Source: Verrucosispora sp. WMMD573 (GTDB lineage Bacteria > Actinomycetota > Actinomycetes > Mycobacteriales > Micromonosporaceae). Taken from it: DNA of 64,000 nt. The notes beneath the pieces were generated by a model that ran no database searches, was not told where the DNA came from, and was given only the letters and a program-made list of their open reading frames with translations. A program made the translations under genes and the position numbers. Within the stretch, counting starts at the first letter, position 1. The number at the start of each line of letters is the position of its first letter. The DNA is taken from positions 6,262,001 through 6,326,000 of the forward strand of contig NZ_CP114901.1 of the NCBI RefSeq assembly GCF_027497175.1. The letters run 5' to 3'. Positions 27,497-36,552 of the stretch are shown one piece after another.

Positions 27497-27510
27497 GTCG
27501 CCGGAACCAC

Positions 27511-27543
27511 CCGGGTCGGGTGAGTCGCGCTCACCCGACCCGG
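27511..27543. terminator. Hairpin after the BON gene
   Basis: Thirteen-base perfect arms (CCGGGTCGGGTGA and its complement) with a seven-base loop start 14 bases after the BON stop and end 16 bases before the next start. It is probably the terminator of the BON gene, though it could also affect the leader of the DsbA-like gene. Confidence 0.7.
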
Positions 27544-27559
27544 TCCGAGGCTGGGGGGT

Positions 27560-28117
27560 ATGACCGATCAGCTGACCACACCCCTACAGGTCACTGCGCG
27601 ACTCCGTACACCCGTCACCGAGCACGACCACATCCGTGGTCCGCTGGACGCGCCGGTGACGATCGTCGAGTACGGCGACTTCCAGTGCCCCTTCTGCGGC
27701 CTCGCCCACGCCAATCTGACGGAGGCGCTGCGGCAGCGCGCCGACACCGTCCGCCACGTCTACCGTCACTTCCCAATCACCAACATCCACCCGTACGCCG
27801 AACGGGCCGCCGAGGCCGCGGAGGCCGCCGGGCGGCGGGGTCAGTTCTGGGAGATGCACGACTGGCTCTACGAGCACCAGGACCAGTTGGATCCGGTGCA
27901 CCTGACGCTCGGTGTCGAACAGCTCGGCCTGCCGGTCCACGAGGTGGAGGCGGAGATCGGACGGCACGCCCACGGCGACCGGATCCGACACGACTTCGTC
28001 GGCGCCATCCGCAGCGGGGTCGACGCCACCCCGACCCTCTTCATCAACGACATCCGCCACAACGGCGACTTCGCCCCACCCACCCTCCTCACCGCCATCG
28101 ACACCGCCAACCCCTGA
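27560..28117 (+). CDS. DsbA-like thioredoxin-fold protein
   Basis: This 185-residue protein has a thioredoxin fold with the CPFC active site in VEYGDFQCPFCGLAH and the cis-proline region GVDATPTLFIND. It lacks a signal peptide, so it is a cytoplasmic oxidoreductase of the DsbA/FrnE type, also seen fused to NhaA antiporters in actinobacteria. It stands between the BON gene and the large LuxR regulator, in an area that looks stress related. Confidence 0.87.
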   Translation: MTDQLTTPLQVTARLRTPVTEHDHIRGPLDAPVTIVEYGDFQCPFCGLAHANLTEALRQRADTVRHVYRHFPITNIHPYAERAAEAAEAAGRRGQFWEMHDWLYEHQDQLDPVHLTLGVEQLGLPVHEVEAEIGRHAHGDRIRHDFVGAIRSGVDATPTLFINDIRHNGDFAPPTLLTAIDTANP

Positions 28118-28123
28118 GCCCTC

Positions 28124-28184
28124 GTTGATCATGAAGTTGTTGTGCCCCGCCGCGGGGTGGCGCGACAACAACTTCATGATCAAC
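28124..28184. repeat. TTGATCATGA-type intergenic hairpin
   Basis: Arms GTTGATCATGAAGTTGTTGT (28124-28143) and its complement (28165-28184) are perfect over 20 bases. The loop holds a GC-rich inner hairpin (CCCCG/CGGGG) in place of the GATCAA loop of the other copies. It lies between converging genes and is followed by G runs at 28193-28209. Confidence 0.8.
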
Positions 28185-28213
28185 GCGAAGGAGGGCGGGT
28201 GGGGGTGGGCTGG

Positions 28214-30943
28214 TCAGATTAGGTGGAGTTGGCGGGCGCGGCGGACGGCGTCGCGACGGCGGGTGGCGTCGAGCTTGCGGTAGATGTTGCGGACATGGGT
28301 CTTGACCGTGTTGACGGAGACCGACAGTTCGGCGGCGATCTCCACGTTGGACAGGATGCTCTGGAGGTAGCGCAGGATCGTCAGCTCCCGCTCGGTGAGC
28401 GGCTCGTCCAACGGCGGCACCGCCGCGTCGGGAGTGCCCGTGGCGACCGCACCGGGCGGTGCGTCGACCGCGCGTACCAGGTCACTCACCAGTGGCCAGT
28501 GGGCAGTGCCGGAGTCGAGGTGGGCGGTGAGCAGTTCCCGCAGTCCCGGCTCGGCCTGCCGGAACGGGCGACGGTAATCCTCCGGTGCGGCCAGGTCGAG
28601 CGCCTGCTCCAGCAGCCGGCCCGCCCGACGGTCGTCACCGGCGCGGATGGCCAGCACCGTGGCCAGCAGCGCGGCGTCGAGGCGTACCGGCAGCGGCCAG
28701 TCGGCCGCCGGTGCGGCGGTCCAGTCCGGCAGCAGACGGTCGGCGGCAGGTGGGTCACCGGCCCGCAGTTCGGTCCGGGCCGCCGCGACGGCCAGCGCCG
28801 CCGCCGCCGCACCTGTCGTCGGACCGGACGACGGCTCACCGGCCAGTTCCCGGGCGGTCTGCACATCGCCCCGCGCGCTGTGCAGATCCAGTTCGGCGGC
28901 GCGCAGCCACGAACCCAGCTCACCGCCGCGTGTACCCCACCCGGTGCGGGCCTCCACCAGCAGCCGGTGGCCGACACTCGGCTCCCCTTCGTCGAGGCGC
29001 AGGTAGGCGCGGCACCAACCGGCCACCGCGACGGGCACCGGTTCCGCTCCAGCCGGCGCGGCCAGGCCCAGGTGCGCCTCGGCCTCCGCCGGCTGGTTCC
29101 GGTGCAGCGCCACGACGGCCAGCGCCAGATGCGCGTACCCGCAGTCGAGCAACGCCGCCCAGCCCTGACCGGACGGCAGAGCCAACGCCGCCCGGGCCAT
29201 TTCCTCGGCGGCGCGCAGCTGTCCACGCAGCGCCGCCACCAGGGACCACCGGCTGGCGCAGACCAGTTCGGTGCGCGGACGTGCCGCCTCCCGGGCGGCC
29301 GCCAGCGCTTCGGCGAAGCCGCTCGCCGCCCCGGTCAGGTCGCCGTCGTCGAACACCAGTAGGGCGAGCGCGGTGCCGGCCACGGCCCGCACGTCGGCGT
29401 CCTCACCGGCGTGGGCGGCCCGTGGGTCGCCGGTCGGGTGTCCACCGTCCGTGGCGAGCAGGCGGGCGGCGGCGTCGCGTACGGGCTGCGGGTCGCCGGC
29501 CAGTCGGGCCAGGGTGAGTTCGACCGCGGCGACCAGCCGGTCGAACCGGGACCGACGCGGTTGCGGCAGCCGGCGGGTGTGCCCGCCGGCCAGCCGCAGG
29601 AAAGCCTCGGCCGCCCCGGTGTCGCCGCCGAGGGCCCGTTCGGCGGCGCAGGCCAGCGCGAGTTCCGGGTCGCGTTCCACCGCCTCCGGCGGGGGTGGCG
29701 CGGGCACCGGCCCGCCGCCGGCCGGTCGCTCGTAGGGCACCAGTTCCGGCCACCGGACCACGAACAGATCGGTGGCGGAGGTCCAGTCACCGGCGGCGAG
29801 CGCGTGACGCAACGCGGCCGCCGGTCGGCCGTTGCCGGCGTACCATCCGGCCGCCCGCAGGTGCAGGTCGCGCAGCTCCGCCGGGGGCAGCCGGACCAGT
29901 TCGCGGTGCAGCAGGTCGGCCAGCAGCGGATGGCACCGATACCACACCGGCCGGCTGCCGTCGTGGTGGAGCAGACCGTTGTCGTGGGCGATAGCGCGCA
30001 GGCGCTCCTCGGCGTCCGCGTCCCCACTGAGCGCGGCGGCCAGGCCGGCGCAGACGGCATCGACGACCGCCGCACGGCGCAGCAACTCACGGTCCGTCGA
30101 CTCCAGCCCGGCCAGCGGCTCCGCTCGCAGGTAGCCGGCGATCTCCGGCTGGTCGGCGCCGAGTTCGCCGATCCAGCGTTCCGGATCCGGCTGGTCGCGC
30201 AGGGCGAGGGCGGCGATCCGCAGCACGGCCGCCCATCCCCCGGTCAGCTGCCGCAGCCGGGCCACCGCGGCGGCCGGCACCGCCACCCCGTGCGCGGTGA
30301 GCAGGTCGGCGGTCTCGTCGCCGGTGAACGCCAGGTCGTCCGGGCCGATGTCGGTCAACTCCCCGGCCAGTCGCAGCCGGTGCACCGCCAGCGGCGGACC
30401 GGTCCGTCCGGCCGCCACCAGCCGTAGCCGCTGCTCGCTGTGGCGCAGCAGGAACTCCAGACCGGCCAGCGCCGCCGGTTCGGTGATCCGGTGCAGGTCG
30501 TCCACGATCAGCACCACCGGCCGTTCCCGGGCGGCGAGGGCGGCGGCGACGATCTCCAACTCGTCCGGTCGCGGTGCCCGGTCGGGCAGCGGTGTCTGCG
30601 CCGGATCCACGACCGCGCGCAACGCGGCACCCAGATACGACCAGAGGCGGTCCGGGTCGTCACCCGCCTCGACCGACACCCAGGCCGGCGCCGGGGCCTG
30701 CGGTTCGGCCTCCTGCCGCGTCCGTCGCCAGGTGGCCAACAGCGTGGTCTTACCCCAGCCGGCGGGGGCCCGCAGCAGAGTGACCGGGCGGGTCACCGCC
30801 TCGTCGAGCAACCGGGCCAGCCGGGGCCGCAGCACCATCGCTTCTCCCGGCGCGGCGGGCGCGAGGCGGGAAGCCAGCAGGGGTGGGCCGCCCGGTGCGC
30901 GGACCGCCACGTCGGCCCGGACGGTGCTGCGGTCATCCGGCAT
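28214..30943 (-). CDS. Large ATP-binding LuxR-family (MalT-like) regulator
   Basis: This 909-residue regulator has an N-terminal STAND-type ATPase (Walker A APAGWGKTTLL, Walker B VVLIVDDLH), a long helical repeat region rich in Ala/Leu (about 400-820, TPR/MalT-like) and a C-terminal LuxR helix-turn-helix (LTERELTILRYL through SVNTVKTHVRNIYRKL). Such proteins switch on genes when a small ligand binds. The ATG at 30943 is preferred to the longer frame, which would run 279 bases further into the promoter region of the divergent gene. Its targets may include the neighbouring dehydrogenase operon. Confidence 0.87.
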   Translation of the reverse strand: MPDDRSTVRADVAVRAPGGPPLLASRLAPAAPGEAMVLRPRLARLLDEAVTRPVTLLRAPAGWGKTTLLATWRRTRQEAEPQAPAPAWVSVEAGDDPDRLWSYLGAALRAVVDPAQTPLPDRAPRPDELEIVAAALAARERPVVLIVDDLHRITEPAALAGLEFLLRHSEQRLRLVAAGRTGPPLAVHRLRLAGELTDIGPDDLAFTGDETADLLTAHGVAVPAAAVARLRQLTGGWAAVLRIAALALRDQPDPERWIGELGADQPEIAGYLRAEPLAGLESTDRELLRRAAVVDAVCAGLAAALSGDADAEERLRAIAHDNGLLHHDGSRPVWYRCHPLLADLLHRELVRLPPAELRDLHLRAAGWYAGNGRPAAALRHALAAGDWTSATDLFVVRWPELVPYERPAGGGPVPAPPPPEAVERDPELALACAAERALGGDTGAAEAFLRLAGGHTRRLPQPRRSRFDRLVAAVELTLARLAGDPQPVRDAAARLLATDGGHPTGDPRAAHAGEDADVRAVAGTALALLVFDDGDLTGAASGFAEALAAAREAARPRTELVCASRWSLVAALRGQLRAAEEMARAALALPSGQGWAALLDCGYAHLALAVVALHRNQPAEAEAHLGLAAPAGAEPVPVAVAGWCRAYLRLDEGEPSVGHRLLVEARTGWGTRGGELGSWLRAAELDLHSARGDVQTARELAGEPSSGPTTGAAAAALAVAAARTELRAGDPPAADRLLPDWTAAPAADWPLPVRLDAALLATVLAIRAGDDRRAGRLLEQALDLAAPEDYRRPFRQAEPGLRELLTAHLDSGTAHWPLVSDLVRAVDAPPGAVATGTPDAAVPPLDEPLTERELTILRYLQSILSNVEIAAELSVSVNTVKTHVRNIYRKLDATRRRDAVRRARQLHLI

Positions 30944-31155
30944 CCGGCCCACCCCCACGGACGCGTGCTCCCTCCCCCGGTCCTGCGGCGGGCGGTTACC
31001 CGGCCCTCGCCGGTTCACCCCTTCTGGGGGAACCGGGTTCACCCGGCCCGCGGCGAGGCTGGCGATGAGCTGGGCAGACGCGTCGCGAATCCGCACCCAC
31101 CGACGCCGTTCGGCGGGACGGAACACCCGGTGCGCAAGCGGGAGCGGAGGTACGA

Positions 31156-31620
31156 GTGGGACAGGTCGGGACTGTTGTCGCGGTGGCCGGCGCCCTCGGC
31201 GTGACGGTTGCCAGGGCCGCACGCACCGCTGTCACCCGGCGGCGGACCCGGCACGCTCGATACCCGGGAGGTTGGCAGGTGGTGACGGTCGACCGGCCGC
31301 CGGAGCAGGTGCTGCCCACCGGGGCCTGGCCGGTGCCGCTCCGCCGCCTCGACGGTGCCGTCGAGGTCGCGGTGGCGCGCGCGCCGGGTGGCCGGGGTAC
31401 CGAACTGGCGGCCCGGCCACGGCCGCACGCGGCCTGGCCCGGGCTCGCCGCGCACCTGCTCGGCGACGATCCCGGCCTGCTGGTACGGCAGGCGTTGTGG
31501 CAGGTCAAACAGCTCGCCGAGACCGGCGAGGTGCTGCGCGTCGACCGGACACCCGGCGAGCGCGGGCCGGTGGCGTCGACCCACAGCTTCCCGTCGCGAA
31601 CGGACGGGCCGCCACGGTGA
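31156..31620 (+). CDS. Short SRPBCC-related protein
   Basis: This 154-residue protein resembles only the second half of cyclase/dehydrase-type SRPBCC proteins: VAVARAPGGRGTELAARP, then LRQALWQVKQLAETGEVLRV, which is the family's usual C-terminal helix. The N-terminal 35 residues are hydrophobic then basic (VVAVAGALGVTVARAARTAVTRRR) and may sit at the membrane. The ligand-pocket strands are poorly preserved. The stop overlaps the dehydrogenase GTG, so the two are co-translated. Confidence 0.65.
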   Translation: MGQVGTVVAVAGALGVTVARAARTAVTRRRTRHARYPGGWQVVTVDRPPEQVLPTGAWPVPLRRLDGAVEVAVARAPGGRGTELAARPRPHAAWPGLAAHLLGDDPGLLVRQALWQVKQLAETGEVLRVDRTPGERGPVASTHSFPSRTDGPPR

Positions 31621-32771
31621 GAGCGCTGTGCTGGACCACCGGTGGCGAGTTGGCCGTCCGCCAGGTGCCCGATCCGGAGCTGCGTAACGACCACGACGTG
31701 ATCGTCCGGGTGCGGCGCAGCGCCACCTGCGGTGCCGACCTGCCGCTGCTCACCGGGCAGGCGCCGGGCCTGGCCGCAGGTGACGTGCTCGGCCACGAGT
31801 TCCTCGGCGACGTGGTCGAGGCCGGCCCCGGCGTACGCCGGCACCGGATCGGCGACCGGGTGGTGGTAGGCGCGTCGGTGGCCTGCGGCGCCTGCTGGTA
31901 CTGCCGGCACGGGCTCCCCTCGTGCTGCGACAACGGCAGCAGCGACCCGACCGCGAGCGAGGCGGAGTGGGGGCACCCGGTGGCGGGTTGCTTCGGCCAG
32001 CCCCGGGCCGCAGGTGGTTTCGCCGGCAGCCACGCCGAGTACGTCCGGGTGCCGTACGCCGACGTCGGGGCGTTTCCGGTGCCGGAGTCCGTCGGCGACG
32101 ACCGGGCCGTGTTCGCCTCGGACGCCGCACCGGCCGGCTGGCTGGGTGCCGAGGGAGGCGAGGTGCAGCCCGGTGACGTGGTGGCGGTGTGGGGCGCGGG
32201 TGCGGTCGGTCAGCTGGCCGCCCGGGCCGCCTGGCTGCTCGGCGCCGAGCGGGTGGTCATCGTCGACCGGCACCCCACGCGGCTGCTGCTGGCGCGCCAG
32301 CACGTCGGCGCAGAGACCATCGACCGGCGGGACACCGATGTCGCGGAGCAGTTGCGGGAGTTCAGTGGTGGGCGGGGACCCGACGTGTGCGTCGAGGCGG
32401 TCGGCGGCCCGGCGGGGGAACACCGCTCACTCGCCGACCGGTTCACCGGCCGCGCTCGGGTGCCGGAGGCGGTCCGGGAGGCAGTGTACGCCTGCCGCAA
32501 GGGTGGCAGCGTCTTCGTCCTCAACGGCGGCGTCCGGCATGTCGACGCCTTTCCGGCCGGCGTCGTCGTGCACAAGGGACTGACCGTGCGCGGGGGACGC
32601 CAGCACGGCCAGCGGCACATCCCGATGCTGCTGGACCGGATGGCCCGCGACGAGCTGCGTACCGAGCACCTGGCCACGCACCACTTCCCGCTGGAGCGGG
32701 CCGCAGAGGGTTACGCCCTGTTCCGGGACCGGCCCGAGGAGTGCCTCCGCGCCGTGTTCACTCCGCACTGA
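31617..32771 (+). CDS. Zinc-dependent alcohol dehydrogenase
   Basis: This 384-residue medium-chain dehydrogenase has the catalytic zinc region TCGADLPL and GHEFLGDVVEAG. The structural zinc loop has four cysteines (CGACWYCRHGLPSCC), and the NAD-binding glycine motif is GAGAVGQLAA. It resembles the formaldehyde/threonine-dehydrogenase-like class often paired with stress genes. The substrate is not known. It overlaps the small SRPBCC-like gene by GTGA and is followed 43 bases later by the saccharopine-dehydrogenase-like gene. Confidence 0.88.
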   Translation: MRALCWTTGGELAVRQVPDPELRNDHDVIVRVRRSATCGADLPLLTGQAPGLAAGDVLGHEFLGDVVEAGPGVRRHRIGDRVVVGASVACGACWYCRHGLPSCCDNGSSDPTASEAEWGHPVAGCFGQPRAAGGFAGSHAEYVRVPYADVGAFPVPESVGDDRAVFASDAAPAGWLGAEGGEVQPGDVVAVWGAGAVGQLAARAAWLLGAERVVIVDRHPTRLLLARQHVGAETIDRRDTDVAEQLREFSGGRGPDVCVEAVGGPAGEHRSLADRFTGRARVPEAVREAVYACRKGGSVFVLNGGVRHVDAFPAGVVVHKGLTVRGGRQHGQRHIPMLLDRMARDELRTEHLATHHFPLERAAEGYALFRDRPEECLRAVFTPH

Positions 32772-32814
32772 CCGGCAACGGGCGGATCGGCGGTGGCGGT
32801 GGCATGATCGCGGG

Positions 32815-34002
32815 ATGGCTGCCCAACGGTCGTACGACGTGGTGTTGTTCGGGGCGACCGGGTTCACCGGTGGGCTCACCGCCCGCTACCTGGCCCGGCA
32901 CGCGCCGCCGGGGCTGAGCTGGGCGATCGCCGGCCGCAACCCCGACAAGCTGGCCGCGGTCCGCGACCAGGTGGCCACCATCGATCCGGCGCTGGCCGGG
33001 TTGCCGCTGCTCACCGCCGACGTCACCGACCCTGCCTCGTTGCGTGCGGTGGCCGCCGACGCCCGGGTGGTGGCCAGCACCGTGGGTCCGTACGTGCACC
33101 ACGGCGAACCGCTGGTGGCCGCCTGCGCCGCCGCCGGCACCGACTACCTCGACATCACCGGCGAACCGGAGTTCGTCGACCGGATGTATCTGCGCCATCA
33201 CGCCGAGGCGGTGCGCACCGGCGCCCGGCTCGTGCACGCCTGCGGCTTCGACTCGATCCCGCACGACCTCGGTGTCTGGTTCACGATCAAGCAACTGCCC
33301 GCCGACGCCGCGATCACCGTGGACGGGTACGTGCGGGCGGGCGGCCGGTTCTCCGCCGGCACGTACCACTCGGCGCTGACCGCCTTCTCGCGTACCGCCG
33401 AGGCGTCGCGGGCGGCCCGCGAACGCCGCGCCGCCGAGCCTCGCCCGACCGACCGGCGGGTCCGGGCCGTGCCGGGCAGGCTGGCCCGATCGCGGGACCT
33501 GCCGGTCTGGGCGGTGCCGCTGCCGACCATCGACCCGCAGGTGGTCCGCCGCTCGGCGGCGGCCCGCCCCGAGTATGGTCCGGATTTCCGGTACCGGCAC
33601 TTTGCGGCCGTACGGCGGCTGCCGACGGTGCTGGCCGCCGGTGCGGGGCTCGGTGCCGTGGTCGGGCTGGTGAAGCTGCCGCCGACCCGGCGCTGGCTGC
33701 TCGGCCGGCTCGCCTCCGGGCAGGGCCCCAGCGCCGAGCAGCGGACGAAGTCGTGGTTCACGGTTCGTTTCGTCGGCGTCGGCGACGGCCGTCGCGTGGT
33801 GACGGAGGTGGCCGGTGGCGACCCCGGCTACGACGAGACCGCGAAGATGCTCGCCGAGTCGGCGCTCTGTCTGGCCTGCGACGACCTGCCGGCCACCGCC
33901 GGTCAGGTCACGCCGGTCACCGCGATGGGCGACGCGCTGCTGCACCGACTCACCGCTGCCGGCATCACCTTCCGGGTGCTGAAGGAGGAGCCGGTGGCTT
34001 GA
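32815..34002 (+). CDS. Saccharopine dehydrogenase-like NAD(P)-binding protein
   Basis: This 395-residue protein has a Rossmann fold (VVLFGATGFTGGLTARYL) and the segments AGRNPDKLAAV, VGPYVHHGEPLV and HACGFDSIPHDLG. These are the marks of the saccharopine dehydrogenase/trans-acting enoyl reductase group (as in mycobacterial Rv2449c-like proteins). Length is normal. True lysine metabolism is unlikely; a role in lipid or polyketide reduction is more usual for the group. It is the last gene before the MerR-DnaN fusion. Confidence 0.85.
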   Translation: MAAQRSYDVVLFGATGFTGGLTARYLARHAPPGLSWAIAGRNPDKLAAVRDQVATIDPALAGLPLLTADVTDPASLRAVAADARVVASTVGPYVHHGEPLVAACAAAGTDYLDITGEPEFVDRMYLRHHAEAVRTGARLVHACGFDSIPHDLGVWFTIKQLPADAAITVDGYVRAGGRFSAGTYHSALTAFSRTAEASRAARERRAAEPRPTDRRVRAVPGRLARSRDLPVWAVPLPTIDPQVVRRSAAARPEYGPDFRYRHFAAVRRLPTVLAAGAGLGAVVGLVKLPPTRRWLLGRLASGQGPSAEQRTKSWFTVRFVGVGDGRRVVTEVAGGDPGYDETAKMLAESALCLACDDLPATAGQVTPVTAMGDALLHRLTAAGITFRVLKEEPVA

Positions 34003-34021
34003 CCCTCGACCAGGTCGAGGG
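34003..34021. promoter_or_regulatory. MerR-type palindromic operator
   Basis: A perfect 19-base palindrome, CCCTCGACCAGGTCGAGGG, lies directly after the preceding stop and 14 bases before the MerR-DnaN start. The CCTC-N9-GAGG form is like operators of SoxR and other MerR proteins. The position suggests that the fusion protein controls its own gene. The sequence is seen; the binding is inferred. Confidence 0.6.
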
Positions 34022-34035
34022 GGCAGGATCGGGTC

Positions 34036-35127
34036 GTGAACAGTGACCTGCGCAGCATCGGCGAGCTGGCTCGGGCCAGCGGGCTGACGGTGAGCGCGCT
34101 GCGGTTCTACGACGCCGCCGGGGTGCTGGTCCCGGCCCTGGTCGACCCGGTCACCGGATACCGGTGGTACGCCGAGGATCAGGTGGCGTCGGCCCGGCTG
34201 GTGGCCGGGCTACGTCGGATCGGCCTGCCGGTCGCCGAGATCGCCCGAGCGGTACGCGCGGAACCCCCGATGGTGCACCGGCTGCTCGACGCGCACCTGG
34301 GGCGGCTGGCCGACGGACTGGCCGAGGCGCGCCGCGAGGCGGACCGGATCCGCCGCCTGCTCGCCGCCGACCAACCCCCGTCGGCCACTCGACTCGCTCT
34401 GACCGGGCATGAGCTGTCCGCCGCCGTGGACGCCGTCCGGTTCGCGGTCGGCTCCGACCCGACGCTGCCGGGGTTGGCGGGCGTGCTGCTCGACGTGACC
34501 GACGAGGGCGTGCGGCTGGTGGCGACCGACCGGCACCGGCTGGCGGTGGCGACGGCCGGTGCGACGGTGCGCGGTCCGGCGGTGCGTGCGCTGCTGCCGG
34601 TGGCCGCGGTCGACCGGCTGCGTCGGTTGTCCGGCGCGGCGGCCACCGGCGAGGTGCGGCTGACCCTGGTCGGACGACAGGCCGTCGCCGACGTAGCCGG
34701 GCGTCGGCTGCGGGTGACGACCCTGCCGTACGACTTTCCGGACTACCGCCCCCTGCTGCCGGCAGCGACCGGCGGGCCGGCCCGCCGGGTGCCGGTGGAC
34801 GCGCCGTGGCTGGTCGCCGCGCTACGGTCGGGAACCCCGACGGTGACCCGAGAACATGCGGGTGGCCCTCTGCCGGTGACCGTGCTGGGGCTGGGCGGTG
34901 GGGACGCACTACGTCTGCTCGGCCCGGACGAACTGGCCGACGACCCGGCCGGTCGGGCCGACGCCGAACTGCGGGTCGGCGTCAACGGGGGATACCTGCT
35001 CGACGCACTGCGCGCGGCGGGCGATGGGCGCCTGGTGCTGGAGCTGGACGGCCCGGTCACCCCGCTCGCGATTCGCCGGCCCGACGATCCGGCGGCCTTC
35101 TCCATCCTGATGCCGATCCGGCTCTGA
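34036..35127 (+). CDS. MerR regulator fused to DNA polymerase III beta-clamp-like domains
   Basis: This 363-residue protein has an N-terminal MerR helix-turn-helix (about 5-75, SIGELARASGLTVSALRFYD with VTGYRWYAEDQV), a helical linker, then about 250 residues like DnaN. DnaN-like marks are VRLVATDRHRLAVA, RLRVTTLPYDFPDYRPLLP (clamp linker) and the C-terminal IRRPDDPAAFSILMPIRL. Only two clamp-like domains fit, so domain I of the sliding clamp is missing. It cannot replace DnaN; the clamp part may be a sensor, a dimer scaffold or a docking site for clamp-binding peptides. GTG start. Confidence 0.85.
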   Translation: MNSDLRSIGELARASGLTVSALRFYDAAGVLVPALVDPVTGYRWYAEDQVASARLVAGLRRIGLPVAEIARAVRAEPPMVHRLLDAHLGRLADGLAEARREADRIRRLLAADQPPSATRLALTGHELSAAVDAVRFAVGSDPTLPGLAGVLLDVTDEGVRLVATDRHRLAVATAGATVRGPAVRALLPVAAVDRLRRLSGAAATGEVRLTLVGRQAVADVAGRRLRVTTLPYDFPDYRPLLPAATGGPARRVPVDAPWLVAALRSGTPTVTREHAGGPLPVTVLGLGGGDALRLLGPDELADDPAGRADAELRVGVNGGYLLDALRAAGDGRLVLELDGPVTPLAIRRPDDPAAFSILMPIRL

Positions 35128-35265
35128 CCGGGGCGACCGTCCGTCCGGCTCGGACGTCGGAGACCGCCGGTCCGGGGTGGTTCGGGTGCGGGAGGCGGGG
35201 CGATTCGGGCGCGACGGTAGCATCTGGAGGTCCACCCGAGCCCGGACGGAGGCGTACGGAGCAGC

Positions 35266-36543
35266 ATGCTCGACATGGAGTTGATCCGGAAGGATCGCGA
35301 CGCGGTGGCGGCCGCGCTGGCGAAGCGGCTCGACGCCGCCGAGGTCGACCGGGCGCTGGACGATATCCAGCAGCTCGACCGGGAGCGCCGCCGGCTGATC
35401 AGTGAGATCGACGGGGAGCGTCAGCGCCGCAAGGCCGAGGCGCGGGCGTACGCGCAGGCGAAGCGGGCCGGTGTCGAACCGCAGGTCACCTCCGACGACG
35501 GCCGGAAGCAGGTCGCCGAGCTGGAAGCGGAACTCGACGAGGTGCAGACGCGGCTGCGTACCACCATGAGCGAGTTGCCCAACCTACCCGCCGAGGACGT
35601 GCTGCCCGGCGGCAAGGAGGCCAACCGGGTGGTGAAGACCTTCGGTGCGCCACCCGCCATCGAGAAGGTCCGCGACCATGTCGAGCTGAGCCGGATGCTG
35701 GGTCTGGTCGACCACGAACGCGGCGTCAAGCTCGGCGGCTCCGGCTTCTGGATGTACACCGGGCTGGGCGCCCGGCTGGAGTGGGCGCTGATCAACTGGC
35801 TGATCGAGCGGAACATCGAGGCCGGGTACGAGTTCCTCCTGCCGCCGCACCTGCTGCTGGACAGCGCCGGCTTCGCCGCCGGCCAGTTCCCCAAGTTCTA
35901 CGACGACGTCTATCACCTGGACAAGCAGTCCGCGCCGCGCGGGCAGTTCCTGCTGCCCACGGCGGAGACGGCGATCCTCGGCGCGTACCAGGACGAGATC
36001 CTGGAGACCGCGAAGCTGCCGCTCAAGGTGTTCGCGTACACCCCGTGCTACCGGCGCGAGGCGGCCGGCTCGCACTCCGACGAGCGAGGCACCGTGCGGG
36101 GTCACCAGTTCAACAAGGTGGAGATCTTCCAGTTCACCCTGCCAGAGCAGGCCGCCGCGGCGCTGGAGCAGATGGTCAGCCACGCGGAGAGCCTGGTCGA
36201 GGGGTTGGGTCTGCACTACCAGCGCAGCCTGCTCGCGGCCGGTGACTCCAGCGCGTCGATGCGCAAGACCCTCGACATCGAGGTGTGGATGCCCAGCACG
36301 GGCAAGTACAAGGAGGTCTCGTCGGTCTCCTGGGGCGGTGACTACCAGGCCCGCCGGGCGGCGATCCGCTATCGTGAGCCGGGCGGCAAGCAGACCCGCT
36401 TCGTACACACCCTCAACGGCTCCGCCCTGGCCACCAGCCGCCTCCTCCCGGCCATCCTGGAACAGTTCCAGCAGCCCGACGGCTCGGTCCTGGTCCCCGA
36501 AGTCCTCCGCCCCCGCCTCAACACCGACCGCCTAACCCCTTAA
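35266..36543 (+). CDS. serS: Seryl-tRNA synthetase
   Basis: This 425-residue class II synthetase begins MLDMELIRKDRDAVAAAL and has the long N-terminal coiled-coil arm (about 30-110) that binds tRNA-Ser. Motif 2 is CYRREAAGSHSDERGTVRGHQF and motif 3 lies in LNGSALATSRLLPAILEQFQ. The length is normal. No tRNA or T-box leader is seen upstream. It is followed by a TTGATCATGA hairpin. Confidence 0.96.
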   Translation: MLDMELIRKDRDAVAAALAKRLDAAEVDRALDDIQQLDRERRRLISEIDGERQRRKAEARAYAQAKRAGVEPQVTSDDGRKQVAELEAELDEVQTRLRTTMSELPNLPAEDVLPGGKEANRVVKTFGAPPAIEKVRDHVELSRMLGLVDHERGVKLGGSGFWMYTGLGARLEWALINWLIERNIEAGYEFLLPPHLLLDSAGFAAGQFPKFYDDVYHLDKQSAPRGQFLLPTAETAILGAYQDEILETAKLPLKVFAYTPCYRREAAGSHSDERGTVRGHQFNKVEIFQFTLPEQAAAALEQMVSHAESLVEGLGLHYQRSLLAAGDSSASMRKTLDIEVWMPSTGKYKEVSSVSWGGDYQARRAAIRYREPGGKQTRFVHTLNGSALATSRLLPAILEQFQQPDGSVLVPEVLRPRLNTDRLTP

Positions 36544-36552
36544 CCCACTCGT

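Noticed and set aside
32758..33945. 395-codon minus-strand frame opposite the saccharopine-dehydrogenase-like gene
   Set aside because: It shows low-complexity Arg/Gly/Val/Gln composition without motifs; the plus strand carries a recognised family.
35128..35265. T-box leader before serS
   Set aside because: No T-box sequence or specifier hairpin is visible; the gap is short and GC-rich.
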